64,000 bases of DNA from Aphanothece sacrum FPU1. Lineage in GTDB: Bacteria; Cyanobacteriota; Cyanobacteriia; Cyanobacteriales; Microcystaceae. The notes below the pieces were generated by a model. That model was given only the letters and a program-made list of their open reading frames with translations, had not been told where the DNA came from and did not search any database. Made by a program: the position numbers and the translations under genes. The DNA is taken from NCBI RefSeq assembly GCF_003864295.1, contig NZ_BDQK01000013.1, forward strand, positions 620,001 to 684,000. The letters are read 5' to 3'. Below, in pieces: positions 8,365-17,048 of the stretch (position 1 is its first letter; each line of letters starts with the position of its first letter).

Positions 8365-8842
8365 TTTACACTTCCTCAAATTAGAAAAATTAATATTATT
8401 GGAGCGAGAATTTAGACTAAACAATTTGATTTAACCATTAGTGTAAGTCTAGTTCTTACGGATCAACCTCACCTAATTAGGTTCACCCAAGTGGGTGAAT
8501 TTTTACCTAAACCTTTGTCACTCAGGGAAATCTCTCTGATGTCAAAATAGTTTACTGTTGAGCCGGGGCCGCCGCAACTTTTTGTACTAAATTTCAGGTC
8601 ACATTGGGGGTACGATGGGGAGGAGAAAATATGCTCATATTTTACAACGGGGCTGTTCTATTAGTAATATTGTTAATATGGCCGTGATCGCGGTTTTGGA
8701 TGCTCAAGAATTTTGATTTTTAGGTCGTTATATAAAGCTGTCACGGATTGTGTTATGTGATGTGCCATGTTACTATATATCACAGTCCAAACAGACTGAG
8801 ATTACCATAACAAATTAGTAAAATAAAAAAATTGAGTCAAAT
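8365..8842. other. Gene-poor stretch with one hairpin
   Basis: No convincing gene is present. The hairpin TTCACCC-AAGT-GGGTGAA at 8482-8499 is followed by TTTTT on the plus strand, so it could end a plus-strand transcript. A 33-codon frame at 8615-8716 starts with ATG and ends with TGA, and I recognise nothing in it; it may be a gene remnant. The last 100 bases are A+T-rich and probably hold the promoter of the methyltransferase gene at 8843. Confidence 0.5.
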
Positions 8843-9556
8843 ATGGTTTTTAACTTAAAGCAAAAGGTCAAAAAATTTTTTCCTAATCTTAAAAAAGAAA
8901 AACCTGATTGGGAAATTAAGTATGAATTCAAACAACAATTTTTCCGATGTGCTTTTAAAGCGATTGAATACAATGGAATTGATGGAGATTATCTTGAATT
9001 TGGCTGTCATGGTGGAATGACTTTTGGCATGGCTTACAAAGAGATTGAGCGACGAAAACTACCCGTTAGAATGTGGGCATTTGATTCTTTTGAAGGCTTG
9101 CCTCCATGTCAAGGGGCTGAAGATCAACATCCAAAATGGGTAGAAAATTCTATGAAAACATCCCTTGAAGAATTTAATTTATTATGCTCGCGCAATGGAA
9201 TTCCTAGCAATAAATATGAAACTGTTGTTGGATATTACGAGGATAGCTTGAATGAAACTTCAGAAATAAAATTGCCGAATAATATTTGTCTAGCTTACAT
9301 TGACTGTGATCTATATTCAAGTACTAAAACTATTCTGGAATTTCTCAAGCCACGCTTAAAGCATGGAATGATTATCGCCTTTGATGATTACTACTGGTGG
9401 TCATCTGAAAACATATCTGGTGAACGTCGAGCAATGCTAGAGTTTTTTGATAATAATCCTCAATGGAACTTAGATCCTTATATACAATATGGATGGGCAA
9501 GTAAATCATTTGTTGTTGAAAATCGAAAACTCTTAGAAGGGTTAGGGAAATCTTAA
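8843..9556 (+). CDS. TylF/MycF-type class I SAM methyltransferase
   Basis: The 237-residue protein has the SAM-binding signature YLEFGCHGGMTFG at about residues 50-62 and the family-specific WAFDSFEGLPP at about 78-88. The acidic residues of AYIDCDLYSSTKTILEF and IIAFDDYYWW match the metal-binding Asp positions of TylF/MycF O-methyltransferases. Those enzymes methylate sugar hydroxyls in macrolide synthesis. In cyanobacterial polysaccharide regions, relatives probably methylate sugar residues of surface glycans. It stands at the head of a glycosyltransferase-rich stretch, which favours a sugar substrate; this is inference. The short N-terminal extension is lysine-rich and lacks a signal peptide. 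No strong ribosome site is seen before the ATG. Confidence 0.85.
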   Translation: MVFNLKQKVKKFFPNLKKEKPDWEIKYEFKQQFFRCAFKAIEYNGIDGDYLEFGCHGGMTFGMAYKEIERRKLPVRMWAFDSFEGLPPCQGAEDQHPKWVENSMKTSLEEFNLLCSRNGIPSNKYETVVGYYEDSLNETSEIKLPNNICLAYIDCDLYSSTKTILEFLKPRLKHGMIIAFDDYYWWSSENISGERRAMLEFFDNNPQWNLDPYIQYGWASKSFVVENRKLLEGLGKS

Positions 9557-9611
9557 TCCTAGTAAAAATATAATACTAATTCATCAAAATCTGACTATAC
9601 ATGCTAATGGT

Positions 9612-9639
9612 GTAGGAGTCAACGGCCCTTGACCCCTGC
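9612..9639. repeat. Palindromic repeat GTAGGGGTCAAC type, degenerate copy
   Basis: Arms GTAGGAGTCAAC and CTTGACCCCTGC around GGCC. Better copies are at 21544-21570 and 29022-29049, and a split copy is at 58587-58634. It lies between the methyltransferase and thioesterase genes. Confidence 0.75.
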
Positions 9640-9680
9640 AACAATAAATAAGTTAACCCTACTGTTTGAGTTAAATTAAG

Positions 9681-10172
9681 TTGTCTTCACCAGAAAACCC
9701 CCAATTATCCCCCACAAGCGCGATCGCCGCTAAAACCACCTTAAAAGCGACTACTGAGAAATGGTTTGAATATTCGGTGCGAGTCCAACCCCATCATACC
9801 GACTATGGGGGAGGAGTTTGGCATGGAACCTATCTCAGTTGGCTAGAAACCGCTAGAGTTGAGTGTTTAAGGTCAATGGGGGTTGATTATGCTGAATTAG
9901 TGAGATTAGGCTGTGATATGCCTGTGGTTGAGTTGTCCCTACGTTATCATCGGTCTGTCCGACTCGGAGAAGTCGCTATGGTTAAAACCCGTATGGATGA
10001 AATGAGTGGGGTTCGTTTGTATTGGGATTGTCGCATTGAATCAGCCAGTGATCAACAAGTTTATGTGACAGGAAAAATCACTTTAGTGGCCGTTGATCGC
10101 GAAAAAGGGAAAATTATGCGTCAACTTCCCCCAACTATTAAAGACGCATTAGTAAAATTGATTGATTTATAA
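9681..10172 (+). CDS. Hotdog-fold acyl-CoA thioesterase, probably DHNA-CoA hydrolase
   Basis: The 163-residue protein has the 4-hydroxybenzoyl-CoA thioesterase motif HHTDYGGGVWHGTYLSWLE at about residues 38-56, with the catalytic Asp41. In cyanobacteria the usual member of this group (Slr0204 type) hydrolyses 1,4-dihydroxy-2-naphthoyl-CoA in phylloquinone synthesis, so that is the likeliest role here. The only plausible start is the TTG at 9681: the first in-frame ATG falls after the active-site motif, and an in-frame stop lies nine bases upstream. The N-terminal 25 residues are rich in Ser, Thr and Ala and poorly conserved in style. Its stop overlaps the stop of the converging glycosyltransferase gene by six bases. 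General acyl-CoA thioesterase activity is the alternative. Confidence 0.8.
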   Translation: MSSPENPQLSPTSAIAAKTTLKATTEKWFEYSVRVQPHHTDYGGGVWHGTYLSWLETARVECLRSMGVDYAELVRLGCDMPVVELSLRYHRSVRLGEVAMVKTRMDEMSGVRLYWDCRIESASDQQVYVTGKITLVAVDREKGKIMRQLPPTIKDALVKLIDL

Positions 10173-11147
10173 ATCTTTGAGAAAGTTAACTACTTTTTCT
10201 TGAAAAAATTTCTCATTTTCAAGATACCAATCTCGCGCATTTTCTCCTAGTTTTTTTTTTGTCTCATAATCCATCCCTAAAATTTCTTCTATTTTCGTTT
10301 CCAAGGCTTGAGGATCGACATAATAATTCATTCCTAGTCGTTGCGGTTGACGATGGGAATAATCAGCTAATAGACCACGTTCAGACGTGATTAATTCATT
10401 CATAGGAGGCGCATTTGTTGTGCAAATTAATGCTTTTGTTGTCATTGCTTCTACAATATAATGACCGAAACCTTCTGCTTGAGATGGACATAAATGAATG
10501 CCAAAAGTATTTTGATATTGACGGAGAGTTTGTTCATCTACATAGTCATGAATATAGTCTATATTAGATGCCTGAAGATGAAAACCTTGTTTCTTTTGCC
10601 TAACAATAAGAGTCGGCCATTTAGGATGACGAGACCAAACTTCAATCAATGTTTTAGTTCCTTTTTGAACAGCATTACTCCCGGCCATATGAAAAAACTT
10701 ATCGTAATCTTTGGAATATTGTTCATCAAATTGATCAAAACTGGTAAAACTTATAAATTCTGTTTGACAGCCTAATTTTTGAAAAATATCTTGTGTAAAT
10801 TTTGTACAACATAGGACATAATCTAACTGAGGCAACAGAGATTGACTACCATCCCGAAACCATTCCGGCATAGGGAGAAGACAATTAACTCTTGCATAGG
10901 GAAACCAGGAAGGAACTAGATCTTGTATAAAAATATTAATATCATAGGGAGGTTTTTTTCTAAAAGTATTGCTGGCAAATTTTTCAAAATAAGTAGTTAC
11001 ACGATGAATTTTATGACCAATAGATGGCTTACCAACAGTAAAAACTGATACTTGAAAACCTGCTTTTCTCAAAACCTGACTTAAAATAGAGCTACATCTT
11101 GTCAAGCCATGCTGATTATCTACAGTTACTATGTTTATATACGGCAT
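10167..11147 (-). CDS. Glycosyltransferase, GT4-like (group 1)
   Basis: The 326-residue protein resembles a GT-B glycosyltransferase with a shortened N-terminal half. The C-terminal donor-binding domain is clear: CPSQAEGFGHYIVEAMTTKALICTT contains the E(x)7E-type segment that grips the nucleotide sugar, followed by APPMNELI. The start at 11147 gives MPYINIVTVDNQHGLTRC, a strand-turn opening suited to the acceptor domain. It sits 29 bases downstream of another glycosyltransferase gene on the same strand, so the two are likely co-transcribed. Its end overlaps the thioesterase stop. Donor and acceptor sugars are unknown; surface polysaccharide assembly is the likely setting. Confidence 0.85.
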   Translation of the reverse strand: MPYINIVTVDNQHGLTRCSSILSQVLRKAGFQVSVFTVGKPSIGHKIHRVTTYFEKFASNTFRKKPPYDINIFIQDLVPSWFPYARVNCLLPMPEWFRDGSQSLLPQLDYVLCCTKFTQDIFQKLGCQTEFISFTSFDQFDEQYSKDYDKFFHMAGSNAVQKGTKTLIEVWSRHPKWPTLIVRQKKQGFHLQASNIDYIHDYVDEQTLRQYQNTFGIHLCPSQAEGFGHYIVEAMTTKALICTTNAPPMNELITSERGLLADYSHRQPQRLGMNYYVDPQALETKIEEILGMDYETKKKLGENARDWYLENEKFFQEKVVNFLKDL

Positions 11148-11176
11148 TTTAACTTAGTTTCTAGTTACTCTCGTCT

Positions 11177-12346
11177 TCAGACATTATCAGTGATTTCTTT
11201 AATTAAGGCAAGTGTTTTCTCAATCATCTTTTCTTCAGAAAAGTCTTGAACCCGCTTTTGAGCATTATTAGCCATTTCTTGCATTTCTTGAGGATGTTCT
11301 AAAGCCCAAATAATGGCTTCTAATAAGGCGTGTTTATCTTCTTTTTCAAATAATAAACCATGCACTTTATTTTCAATAATTTCTGGCATTCCACTAGCAT
11401 TAGATACAACAATAGGTAAACCATGAGCCATAGCTTCACTCACAGCAAAAGATTGTCCTCCTTCAAAATGAGTAGGAAAAATAAACAAATCAGCCGCGTT
11501 TAAAAAGCGAGAAACATCAGAACGATATCCTAATAAAATAACTTGATTTTCAATTTTATATTTATTAATTTCCTTAACCAGATGATTTCGTAAATCTCCT
11601 TCTCCAATCCACACAAATTTAACATTAGGAAATTTTTGAACAATGGGAAAAATAACTTGAACAAGTTCTCGATAACCTTTCTGTGGATGTAAACGCCCGA
11701 CGGTTAACAAAATTTTATCATTATCATAAATACCAATTTCTTGACGCACTTGATGGCGTAATTGTTGATTTTTTTCTGGAGAATAGTCTAGAAATTCAGC
11801 GTTGATTTTAGCTCCATTATAAATAACAGGTATTTTTTCTTCAGAAATTTGTAATGATTGACAAATAAATTTCTTATTATCCTCTGAAATTGCAATCCAT
11901 TTTTGATTTCTTGAATAACACCAATGATAAATTTTTAGGCGAAATTTACTATAATAAAAATAACGATAAAATAATTGAAATGATACTACTGTAGGCAGGT
12001 TTAAAAAGCTACAAGCGATGATACTATCAAAACTCCAATAAGGCCAAGGAACAGTAATATGAACAACATCTGGTTTAACTTTAGATAATAATCTCAAAGT
12101 TCTTAAACAATGAGGTATATGTTCTCTAAAAAGCTTATATTCTTTACCATCAACTGGCGCAATATCTAAAGGATGATAAATAATTCCTTGATCTTGAAAA
12201 TCTTTAATTAAAGACTCAGTTTCAGGCGTTTTAGGAAATGCAGTCTCTACTTGCCAACCTTTTTTAACACCAGCTTTAGCAATAGTTAACGCATATTCTT
12301 CCGCACCTCCTCGAATCGGCGAGGGAAAAATGACTAATAGCTTCAT
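11177..12346 (-). CDS. Glycosyltransferase, GT4 family
   Basis: This 389-residue GT-B enzyme opens with MKLLVIFPSPIRGGAEEYAL, in which the Gly-rich loop binds acceptor. The C-terminal half has ILLTVGRLHPQKGYRELV (about residues 210-227) and the donor-site PTHFEGGQSFAVSEAMAHG with the conserved acidic pair, then PEIIENKVHGLLF. These are classic GT4 (glycosyl transferase group 1) marks. No membrane segment is evident, so it works at the cytoplasmic face of the membrane. It is followed at 29 bases by a second glycosyltransferase, and preceded by a truncated methyltransferase remnant. Sugar specificity cannot be read from sequence. Confidence 0.9.
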   Translation of the reverse strand: MKLLVIFPSPIRGGAEEYALTIAKAGVKKGWQVETAFPKTPETESLIKDFQDQGIIYHPLDIAPVDGKEYKLFREHIPHCLRTLRLLSKVKPDVVHITVPWPYWSFDSIIACSFLNLPTVVSFQLFYRYFYYSKFRLKIYHWCYSRNQKWIAISEDNKKFICQSLQISEEKIPVIYNGAKINAEFLDYSPEKNQQLRHQVRQEIGIYDNDKILLTVGRLHPQKGYRELVQVIFPIVQKFPNVKFVWIGEGDLRNHLVKEINKYKIENQVILLGYRSDVSRFLNAADLFIFPTHFEGGQSFAVSEAMAHGLPIVVSNASGMPEIIENKVHGLLFEKEDKHALLEAIIWALEHPQEMQEMANNAQKRVQDFSEEKMIEKTLALIKEITDNV

Positions 12347-12365
12347 ATTTTCACAAATGATAAAC

Positions 12366-12720
12366 TTATCTCAAATCTGATTTTGTTGTCCATCGGGATT
12401 GATTATTAGTTGATGAAAAAGCTGTAATAGCAGGCTGTAAATCTTCCTCTGTCCATCCTTTACGATAAATAGCCAGTGCTGTACCGGGAATGGCTAAAAT
12501 GGGGATTTCTTTGGATAATTCGTACAAAGCTTCAGGAACACCATTATAATCACTAAGCCATCCCCAATCAGCATAATCATGCCATAATAATACCCCTTTT
12601 TCAGTAAGTAAAGAAAGTAAAATTTTTGTATCAGCTTCTACTGCTTCTTTTTTATGATCTGCATCAAGAAAAAATTCCCATAAATCCTCCTTTTTTTGAA
12701 AAAAAATAATATTAATCCTG
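12366..12720 (-). pseudogene. Remnant of a class I SAM methyltransferase (C-terminal half)
   Basis: A minus-strand frame is open from about 12720 to a TAA at 12366-12368 but has no usable start codon. Its translation includes FFLDADHKKEAVEADTKILL, then LLWHDYADWGWLSDYNGVP, and ends with ILAIPGTALAIYRKGW. This matches the C-terminal half of Methyltransf_24-type SAM methyltransferases found in glycan clusters (pattern DGDH..., WHDY, GT.LA.Y). The N-terminal Rossmann half with the SAM-binding glycine motif is missing. The upstream glycosyltransferase stop lies within a few bases, so the gene was cut by deletion. GGAGG plus ATG exists at about 12685-12694 but in a different frame that stops after five codons. 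It is dead or, at most, a fragment. Confidence 0.75.
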
Positions 12721-12721
12721 A

Positions 12722-13546
12722 CTATTGATTTGAATTTATCTTTTTAATTAGAGAAGGTAATAACTCTTGTGGATGACGATAAAAATATTTTATCTTACTA
12801 TCAATAGACCATTCCCAATAAAAAGGCAATCTTTCAAAAAAGGGAAGCTCTTTGATATGTTGCTTTAAAAGTTTATTATAACGTTCCATGAAAAAATTAT
12901 TGACTTTACCGTAATAATAGCTTTTAGTTCCTGGTATATGCCTAAAGTTTCCCCAAGTTTCATCTATATACTTTATTTTAGCCACTTTAATAGCTCTGAG
13001 GAAAAATTCATTATCCATCACATAGTGTTCATCTACATCATATAAACCAGCTTTTTCATGAATAGATTTATGATAAAAATAAGCAGAAGGATTAACAGGG
13101 GGAGGGTTAATCATAAATCCCCGAAGTAAATCTTTTAACCGTAGCTTAGCGGGTTTTTGTACATTAATAATCTGATCATTATCTCCGAGAATATTACAAT
13201 TACCAACTAAGAAGCTTAAATCAGGGAGACTCTTAAAAATTTCTGCCGCACGGTTCAACACATTTGGTTCATAAAAATCATCAACATTCAAGAAGGATAT
13301 AATTTCCCCTTTAGTTATCTTAATACCCTTATTCATAGCATCAGATTGTCCTTGGTCGGGTTCAGAAATCCAACGAATATGAGGATATTTCTCAGCATAT
13401 TCTTCAATAATCTCGACTGTTCTATCTTTTGAACCTCCATCAACAATAATATGCTCAACGTCAGCACAATTTTGCTCAATTACAACTTTGAGACAAGATT
13501 CAATAAACTTTTCCCCGTTATAAACCGGAGTAATTACACTGATCAT
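12722..13546 (-). CDS. Glycosyltransferase family 2
   Basis: The 274-residue protein has the GT-A fold of GT2 enzymes. It opens with ISVITPVYNGEKFIESCL, then HIIVDGGSKDRTVEII (about 31-46) and the metal-binding ISFLNVDDFYEPNVL (DxD-like Asp pair near residue 93). The later KAGLYDVDEHYVMDNEFFLRA supplies the catalytic-base region (the ED-type motif). Length is compact with no C-terminal membrane segments, so it is a soluble or peripheral enzyme. It is the most upstream of a minus-strand set of glycan genes reaching down to 10167, now interrupted by a methyltransferase remnant immediately after its stop. Donor and acceptor are unknown. Confidence 0.9.
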   Translation of the reverse strand: MISVITPVYNGEKFIESCLKVVIEQNCADVEHIIVDGGSKDRTVEIIEEYAEKYPHIRWISEPDQGQSDAMNKGIKITKGEIISFLNVDDFYEPNVLNRAAEIFKSLPDLSFLVGNCNILGDNDQIINVQKPAKLRLKDLLRGFMINPPPVNPSAYFYHKSIHEKAGLYDVDEHYVMDNEFFLRAIKVAKIKYIDETWGNFRHIPGTKSYYYGKVNNFFMERYNKLLKQHIKELPFFERLPFYWEWSIDSKIKYFYRHPQELLPSLIKKINSNQ

Positions 13547-13626
13547 TATTAATCCATAAGTAGTTGAGGTTATGGATTATTATACTTGATCGAGTCCCTA
13601 ATTCTCAATCCCCAGAAAAACTGACC

Positions 13627-14460
13627 TTAAGATTGACTCGTTAACGTAATAACTGTTAGTTCTGGGGGACAAAATAAGCGTCCGGGAAAGTATGTCCCTA
13701 AGCCTCTATTAACATATAATTGGTTTTGGGCTACTTGATGCCATCCTTGGGCCCATTGCCAATGTTTTAACACTGTGGAACATTTTCGGATAAAAGGAAT
13801 CCAAGTATCTAAACATCTTGGAGTATATGGACGAATCTGTTGCAGTAAAACGGCGGCCGGCCCAAATCCAGGAATATTAACTTGTCCTCCGTGACTATGA
13901 CCCGATAATTGTAAATCTACTCGCCATTTTTGTAAAATTTCGGCAGAATCAGGGTTATGAGATAAGACTAAACGGGGAATATGAGGGGAAAGTTGGGTCA
14001 TAATCGCTTCAGGATTAAACTCTTGTGACCAAAAATCTGCTAGTCCAACAATAGGCAAATCTTCTCCGAGAGGGGTAGCAATTTGATTCCATAATACTTG
14101 AATTCCAATACTTGTCAAGGCTTGAATTACCCTACTTTTCGCCTGACAATGATCATAATCATGGTTGCCTAAAACCGCATAAATTCCAGCGCGACTGTGG
14201 AGAGACTGAAGACACAATACCAGATCATCAATGGGATCGGGTTGATAAGTGATATAATCTCCAGTGAGTAGGACTAAATCGGGATTTTCTCGATTACTGG
14301 CCGCGATCGCTTGGCTTAATAATTTGTCAGATAAACGAAATCCATCATAATGAAGATCAGAGAGTTGGATCAGTTTTGTTCCGACTAAAGAGGGGGATAA
14401 ATCAGCGATCGCGACCGTCACCCGTTCTATTTTTAGGGGTTCAAACCAAATGGGTGTCAT
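13627..14460 (-). CDS. Metallophosphoesterase, YaeI-like
   Basis: The 277-residue protein carries all five calcineurin-like metallophosphoesterase motifs: DLHYD (35-39), LLTGDYI (about 64-70), LGNHDYDH (97-104), LSHNPD, and LSGHSHGGQ near residue 192. Together they form a two-metal site that cleaves phosphoesters. The group with GHSHGGQ and a PxFxP-rich tail is close to YaeI/LpxH-like enzymes acting on phospholipid or lipid A type substrates, often membrane associated. Here no strong N-terminal membrane helix is visible. It is transcribed away from a 120-bp dispersed repeat that begins right at its start codon. The exact substrate is not known. Confidence 0.88.
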   Translation of the reverse strand: MTPIWFEPLKIERVTVAIADLSPSLVGTKLIQLSDLHYDGFRLSDKLLSQAIAASNRENPDLVLLTGDYITYQPDPIDDLVLCLQSLHSRAGIYAVLGNHDYDHCQAKSRVIQALTSIGIQVLWNQIATPLGEDLPIVGLADFWSQEFNPEAIMTQLSPHIPRLVLSHNPDSAEILQKWRVDLQLSGHSHGGQVNIPGFGPAAVLLQQIRPYTPRCLDTWIPFIRKCSTVLKHWQWAQGWHQVAQNQLYVNRGLGTYFPGRLFCPPELTVITLTSQS

Positions 14461-14581
14461 TTCAGTTACCAGTTATCAGTTATCAGTTACTACCGCAAAC
14501 AAGTCTGTAGCTTGAAGCAACGAATATTTTTATTTCTATCCCCTTGCTCATAGGAGGTTTCAAACCTCTTTTTTTGGTCAT
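14461..14581. repeat. About 120-bp dispersed element, copy 1
   Basis: This stretch is the reverse complement of 55335-55458 with a modest number of mismatches. It includes TAACTGA-like heptamers next to the start of the metallophosphoesterase gene, TTGCGGTAGTAACTG in the other orientation, and a TTTCAAACCTCTTTTTTT end. It is not protein-coding in either copy. Confidence 0.75.
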
Positions 14582-14981
14582 GATTGAGATTCAACAAGCA
14601 AAACAAGGGTCTATATTATTACAATAGCTTTGGATTTGTTATGGACTAGAAATTGATGGTATTTTTATAATATTTGAAAATAATTAACCTATGCTTAATA
14701 GTCTCTTAATTTTTAAAATATTGCTCACCCTATTAGACTGACACAGCTAATAGGGTGTATTAGGAGGCGGTTTTGTTGGGTTTCGTTCCTCAACCCAACC
14801 TACAATTTGGCTAAAGTAATCCTGCTTTTTCAAAAATCTGTTTGCCCATTCTATCCCAACTTCTCCTTCGTTTTGAGTCCAATCATGCAACATTTTTGAT
14901 AAGGCTAAATTAAACCCGCGTAGGCGGGTTTTGTCTATATAGCTTAACCCGATCGGGTTTAAGCATAAATTTCTAATAGTT
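14582..14981. other. Intergenic stretch with palindrome and a small remnant frame
   Basis: It holds the GTTGGGTT-type palindrome (14770-14804) and a hairpin CCCGCGTAGGCGGG at about 14915-14928, followed by TTTTG. A 48-codon minus-strand frame at 14747-14893 starts MLHDWTQNEGEVGIEWANRF and runs into the palindrome. It looks like the last piece of a lost gene extended by the repeat, and I do not recognise the family. Nothing else is seen. Confidence 0.45.
14770..14804. repeat. Palindrome, GTTGGGTT type, short copy
   Basis: Arms TTGTTGGGTTT and CAACCCAACCTACA around CGTTCCT. It shares the TTTCGTTCCTCAACCCAACC block with the repeat at 200-275. Confidence 0.7.
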
Positions 14982-16172
14982 TTACATAATAGGTTCGGTA
15001 GGGCTAATTAAGTTTGCGTAAGTCTTAATCATTTGTTGTGCAATAACTGGCCATTGATATCTGTTTAAGACTAATTGACGGGCATTTTCGCCTCGTTTTT
15101 GTCGTTCTTGAGGATTATTTAAGGCTGTTTCTAGGGTATTAGTTAACATTTCTATGTCCAATGATGTTACCCAACCGGCCGCAACTTCTTGGATATCAGG
15201 CCAAATATAAACTCCTTCAGAAATTACTACAGGAATGTTCATGGCCATTGCTTCAGCTACTGCAATACCAAAATTTTCGTAATAAGAAGGTAAGACAAAT
15301 AAATCTGCATCTTGAAGTAATCCTAATTTTAATTCTCCTTTAACAAATCCAGTAATAGTGGTATGTTTGGCTAAACAAGATTTAGATATCTGTTCTTGTA
15401 TTTGTGCTTCATAAGTAGGATCTTGAGGGTTTGATCCTGCTATGACTAAATGAAATTTGACCTCACGTTTGACTAAATTTTCTCCGGCTGCTAATAATAA
15501 ATTTAAGCCTTTTTTGGGATCAATACGAGACATAAATAATAATAAAGGTAAATTATTAGGAATACCTAAATTTTGTCGAATTTGTCCGTAGGGGGGACAA
15601 TTATCGGGTAAACTAACTCCTAATGGAATTACTAAATCTTGAGTTTTCACCCCATAACGATGAGAAATTTTAGCTTCTTGTTCTGTCGTAAAATGAACCC
15701 CCGCGGCCCCTGCTAAATTAGGACGTTCTAGAAATGTGCCATAAAATTGTTTAAGAAGACGTTTTTTTTGTAAATCTGCCGGATCTAAGGTTCCTAATGG
15801 ACGCAAAATATAAGGTAAGTGACAATAACGGGCAATAGTGGCGGCTGCCGTACTTACAGGAGAAAATAAGGCATGAATATGGGCAATATCGTAGTCTGAG
15901 GCGTGATTAGCTAACCATTGAAGTAATTGTAAAGAAAATTTGTAACGACGAAAGGGAGAACAAGGAAAATAGATAATTTGATAGCCTTTTTGGAGTATAG
16001 GAACCCCTAAAGGAACCTCTAAAGGCAGTTGACCCGTATCTCCATTAGAATTAGTTGTAAGAATAGTTACATCAATTCCTTGATCAGCTAAGGCAGCACA
16101 TAGGCCTAATACCATTTGACTAGGGCCACCATAAACCAAGGAAATTGACGGAACAACATGTAATATTTTCAT
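14982..16172 (-). CDS. Glycosyltransferase, GT4 family
   Basis: This 396-residue GT-B enzyme starts MKILHVVPSISLVYGGPSQM, the glycine loop of GT4 acceptor domains. The donor-binding half has LLFMSRIDPKKGLNLLLAA (about residues 208-226) and FVLPSYYENFGIAVAEAMAMN, with the conserved acidic residues of the nucleotide-sugar site. It is transcribed alone, with repeats on both sides: a palindrome-rich stretch downstream and a MITE-like copy beyond its start. A role in lipopolysaccharide or capsule-type glycan assembly is likely. The specific sugar is not predictable. Confidence 0.9.
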   Translation of the reverse strand: MKILHVVPSISLVYGGPSQMVLGLCAALADQGIDVTILTTNSNGDTGQLPLEVPLGVPILQKGYQIIYFPCSPFRRYKFSLQLLQWLANHASDYDIAHIHALFSPVSTAAATIARYCHLPYILRPLGTLDPADLQKKRLLKQFYGTFLERPNLAGAAGVHFTTEQEAKISHRYGVKTQDLVIPLGVSLPDNCPPYGQIRQNLGIPNNLPLLLFMSRIDPKKGLNLLLAAGENLVKREVKFHLVIAGSNPQDPTYEAQIQEQISKSCLAKHTTITGFVKGELKLGLLQDADLFVLPSYYENFGIAVAEAMAMNIPVVISEGVYIWPDIQEVAAGWVTSLDIEMLTNTLETALNNPQERQKRGENARQLVLNRYQWPVIAQQMIKTYANLISPTEPIM

Positions 16173-16310
16173 CGTAAGTTGCTAATTATAAGCTTATGTG
16201 CTATATTTGTCTTTCTATTTGGTATTCAAAAAAATTTATAACGTAAACTTAGTAAATCTAAGAAAAAATAAAAGGGACTATTCCTTTTTTGTTAAAAAGT
16301 CTATCTTTTA
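16173..16310. other. Intergenic stretch, probable promoter region
   Basis: A+T-rich and without repeats or frames of interest. It probably contains the promoter of the glycosyltransferase gene at 14982-16172. The rest of this 365-base gap is a MITE-like copy (16311-16500). Confidence 0.35.
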
Positions 16311-16500
16311 GGTTCTACCGAACTTTTTATGCCAAATTATCATAAACAATAGCCTTTAACTCTAAAGAGTTGAGCTATACAAACAAAGGTTGCCTACGCA
16401 ACCTATAATTGAGTTCGCGCTCGTCGGACGCTCGTTTTTGTTGCATCAGGCAATAGTGGCATTATTAATCATTAGTTTAGCATAGTTTGTCTGGTAGAAT
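16311..16500. mobile_element. MITE-like element, GGTTCTACCG family, copy 1
   Basis: A 190-bp non-coding element begins GGTTCTACCG and ends with the degenerate complement CTGGTAGAAT. The interior carries nested hairpins: AACTCTAAAGAGTT, GGTTGCCTACGCAACC and CGCTCGTCGGACGCTCG. It is strongly similar over its length to 23278-23468, and partly to 37562-37701 and 58439-58693. No coding capacity is seen. Confidence 0.75.
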
Positions 16501-16537
16501 TGCAATTACTTGGCATACTTCACTTGCAAGTCCCTTA

Positions 16538-16933
16538 TTAAAGGGGGCCATCGCCAGACTGATCACAGATCCATTTCCACAGAGGATGTTTTGGCCCCAA
16601 CTCCCGAATATTTTTCACCTCATTTTCTAAACGCAATCTTTCTCTAGGAGACAGGCCCCTGAGAATATAGGTACTTTGCCAAACTAAAACCGCCCCCGTC
16701 ACCCCAATACAAAAAAATAGACTAAAAGCCCCCATCAGATGAAAGGCTAAGCCATAACGTAGGGCAACCCAAGTAAAATGCTCTCGCCAGAGATCAAAGT
16801 CTCCTCGAAACTGCCAAAGTCCGTATTGGCCAAAGGTTAGCCAACACAACGTAACAAATAACCAACGACGATAAATACTCAATTCATATAATCGTTGGAC
16901 TTGTTCGGCTAGGGTAGGATCAGGATCGCTCAT
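16538..16933 (-). CDS. Conserved cyanobacterial two-helix membrane protein
   Basis: The 131-residue protein has two clear membrane segments, around residues 23-41 and 60-87. They are flanked by a soluble N-terminus (AEQVQRLYELSIYRRW) and a charged C-terminal tail (LSPRERLRLENEVKNIREL). The style is familiar from conserved cyanobacterial proteins of unknown function, but I cannot name a characterised relative. It lies 115 bases downstream of the ABC ATPase gene start-to-stop series on the same strand and could be a separate unit. It might be the membrane partner of the ABC ATPase at 17049-17678, though two helices would be few for a permease. Confidence 0.65.
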   Translation of the reverse strand: MSDPDPTLAEQVQRLYELSIYRRWLFVTLCWLTFGQYGLWQFRGDFDLWREHFTWVALRYGLAFHLMGAFSLFFCIGVTGAVLVWQSTYILRGLSPRERLRLENEVKNIRELGPKHPLWKWICDQSGDGPL

Positions 16934-17048
16934 GGAGGTACAAATATTCGTTAGTTTCCACGATTTTAAGGCAGATTAAGTAACTGGACAAAAATAAAGT
17001 TACAACCTAGTTACATTTCTTAACATAGTATTGTTTATTTATGTCCGA

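Noticed and set aside
8700-8842. A CRP-like TGTGA...TCACA pair before the TylF-like gene
   Set aside because: The two halves are 19 bases apart rather than six, so they do not form a CRP-type site.
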